25,899 nucleotides of DNA from Bacteroidota bacterium (GTDB taxonomy: Bacteria > Bacteroidota > Bacteroidia > Bacteroidales > UBA1715). Positions 24,701-25,899 of the stretch are shown here, piece by piece. Numbering within the stretch: position 1 is the first letter of the stretch; the number at the start of each line of letters is the position of its first letter. The stretch covers positions 1 through 25,899 of the forward strand of contig JAJUFK010000003.1 of the NCBI GenBank assembly GCA_029266015.1, written 5' to 3'. Position numbers and translations under genes: made by a program. The notes under the pieces were generated by a model. That model was not told the origin of the DNA. It saw nothing but the letters and a program-made list of their open reading frames with translations, and ran no database searches.

Positions 24701-24735
24701 AAAAATGCCCCTGACTTGCAATCAGAGGCATTTTT
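24701..24735 (-). terminator. Terminator of the FIVAR-repeat gene
   Basis: On the minus strand AAAAATGCCTCTGA and TCAGGGGCATTTTT pair with a 7-base loop, followed by an AT-rich stretch. The single imperfect pair is a G-U wobble on this strand but a C-A mismatch on the other, so it is best suited to end the minus-strand gene stopping at 24773. Confidence 0.82.
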
Positions 24736-24750
24736 GCGTGCATATAAGAT

Positions 24751-24765
24751 ACAGGCAAAGCCTGT
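24751..24765 (-). other. Short hairpin just after the FIVAR gene
   Basis: ACAGGC and GCCTGT form a perfect 6-bp stem with a 3-base loop, 7 bases beyond the stop codon and before the main terminator. It has no T-run. It may protect the 3' end or assist termination. Confidence 0.4.
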
Positions 24766-24772
24766 GTAGAAT

Positions 24773-25899
24773 TTACTGTTTCACTATACGAACAATTTTA
24801 CTTGAACCATCTTGCAATGTTACGGTTACAAAATAAATTCCATTTGCTAATGATACTACATCGATACTTGCAGATTCGCCGTCTATTGATTTAGAAACCA
24901 CTTGTTGTGCACCAATGATATTTGTAAGAGTAATAGCAGCAATTTCTGTTGAAGCACTCACTGTAAGTGAAGTAGTGCATGGGTTAGGCCATGCTTTCAC
25001 AGATACAATTACTATATCATCAATAGATGTTGGTACTTTAGAATTTTTATACGAATTTATAGCTGCTTGTAATAATACAACTTGAGCATCTATTTGAGCT
25101 TGAGTTTTAGTATTATCATTGTATGCAACACGAGCCGAATTGGTAGCATTATATAAATTAAAATATTCTAACTGTCCATATTCTCCAGGTTTAGTACCAA
25201 TTACTGTAGTTTCGAACAATTCATCTGCTTCGTCAATTAATTCTGCTAATTGAGATTTATCAACCACTACAGGTACAACAGAATTCTCAAAAGCTTGAAT
25301 TGCAGCATTAAGATTAGTTACTGCAGTATTCAACTGAGCTTGAGTAGTTGCAGTAGCAAGTATATTTTCTGCTGCAGCTTTAGCAGCTATCAATTCATTA
25401 ACAGCAGCTTGAGGATATTGTCCCGGTGCAGTACCTACATTATTATCAGCTTTAGCCAACGAAGTAGTTGCTTGAGTAATTTTAGTTTGTAACGGAGCTT
25501 TATCAAGAACTATATTTATTTGAAGTGACAAGAATGTATTAGTAGCATTTTGAAGAGCTGTTACAGCTTGGTTTACTTGTGTTTGTGTTGCAAGTACATT
25601 AGTATTTACACCTTGAGCAACAGTAATAGCTTGTTGTAAATTAGCTTTAGAACCTACAGGATATTGACCATTTAAAGTACCTTCTACAGCAGCATTGTAT
25701 ATAGCTTGTGAAGTTGCTATTTGAGTAACTAATGCTGATTTATCAACATGAATAACTTTTGCTTGGAACTCTGCAATTGCAATTTGCAAATTAGTATTTG
25801 CAGTATTCACTTGCGTTTGAGTAGCCGTGGTGTTGTTATTCACCGCTTGAGCAGTAGAAATTGCATTCAACAAAATATTTTTTGATCCACTTGGATACT
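24773..25899 (-). CDS. Secreted FIVAR-repeat protein with T9SS type A sorting domain (5' end outside window)
   Basis: The frame is open to the window edge, so the N-terminus is missing; the TTG at 25873 is only a leucine codon. About 374 residues are visible. Three complete FIVAR-type repeats of about 80 residues, each starting DKS or DKA, and part of a fourth occupy most of it. Each has a GxYP-like turn (GQYPVGSK, GQYPQAAV, GEYGQLEY) and an Ala/Gln/Thr-rich helix ending in TQAQLNTAV-like sequence. The last 82 residues (VKAWPNPCTTSLTVS, LANGIYFVTVTLQDGSSKI, VRIVKQ) are a T9SS type A sorting domain. The protein should be exported by T9SS and attached to the surface. FIVAR repeats often form spacers or ligand-binding modules in surface proteins; a catalytic or binding domain may lie upstream. 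Confidence 0.88.
   Translation of the reverse strand, partial: YPSGSKNILLNAISTAQAVNNNTTATQTQVNTANTNLQIAIAEFQAKVIHVDKSALVTQIATSQAIYNAAVEGTLNGQYPVGSKANLQQAITVAQGVNTNVLATQTQVNQAVTALQNATNTFLSLQINIVLDKAPLQTKITQATTSLAKADNNVGTAPGQYPQAAVNELIAAKAAAENILATATTQAQLNTAVTNLNAAIQAFENSVVPVVVDKSQLAELIDEADELFETTVIGTKPGEYGQLEYFNLYNATNSARVAYNDNTKTQAQIDAQVVLLQAAINSYKNSKVPTSIDDIVIVSVKAWPNPCTTSLTVSASTEIAAITLTNIIGAQQVVSKSIDGESASIDVVSLANGIYFVTVTLQDGSSKIVRIVKQ
25022..25899 (-). repeat. Tandem FIVAR repeats
   Basis: Protein-level units lie at 25505-25744, 25262-25504 and 25022-25261, with a partial unit at 25745-25899. The units differ in sequence but keep the DK start, the GxYP-like turn and the helical TQxQ segment. 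The two upstream units are most alike (TATQTQVN and LATQTQVN). Confidence 0.8.

Overview
The window comes from an AT-rich member of the Bacteroidota. The support is direct: two kinds of type IX secretion (T9SS) C-terminal sorting domain, a PorP/SprF-family protein, TPR/propeller/OmpA proteins resembling PorE, a TonB receptor with an N-terminal carboxypeptidase-regulatory-like domain, a thiamine-salvage operon of the Bacteroidota type, and TAnnTTTG promoter elements. I cannot place it to order or genus.

Layout. Positions 1-6231 (+) are one tightly packed operon. It has four GT-B glycosyltransferases (the first cut by the window edge), then a small FAD/NAD(P)H oxidoreductase and a radical SAM enzyme. 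It looks like the end of a surface-glycan locus. Positions 6315-16564 are a T9SS surface module. A 1605-residue PKD-repeat protein with a type B sorting domain lies on the minus strand. Divergent from it are a PorP/SprF-family protein and two tandem paralogous OmpA-family proteins (TPR, propeller, CRD, peptidoglycan-binding domain). The second paralogue has its own likely promoter and a clear terminator. Positions 16631-21370 are housekeeping: Xaa-Pro aminopeptidase (+), a short malic enzyme without the phosphotransacetylase-like domain (-), threonine synthase (+) and RuvC (+). Positions 21375-24664 (-) are a thiamine-uptake operon: promoter, TPP riboswitch, TonB-dependent receptor, then a PnuC-type transporter (PnuT). 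The end (24773-25899, -) is the 3' part of a secreted protein made of FIVAR repeats and a T9SS type A sorting domain.

How the parts work together. The PKD protein and the FIVAR protein should be exported and anchored by T9SS. The SprF-like protein and the OmpA paralogues are plausible outer-membrane and peptidoglycan partners of the PKD protein. Thiamine would cross the outer membrane through the TonB receptor and the inner membrane through PnuT, with expression repressed by TPP through the riboswitch.

The most unusual signals are in the thiamine operon. The leader carries a 12-nt segment complementary to the 5' side of the riboswitch aptamer. A G9 tract is built into a 13-bp hairpin between receptor and transporter, and a G8 tract lies inside the transporter gene; both are outliers in this AT-rich DNA. 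No intergenic stretch exceeds 300 bases. The longest (24489-24772, 284 bases) is filled by the riboswitch, a promoter and a terminator. No tRNA, rRNA, CRISPR array or insertion sequence was seen.
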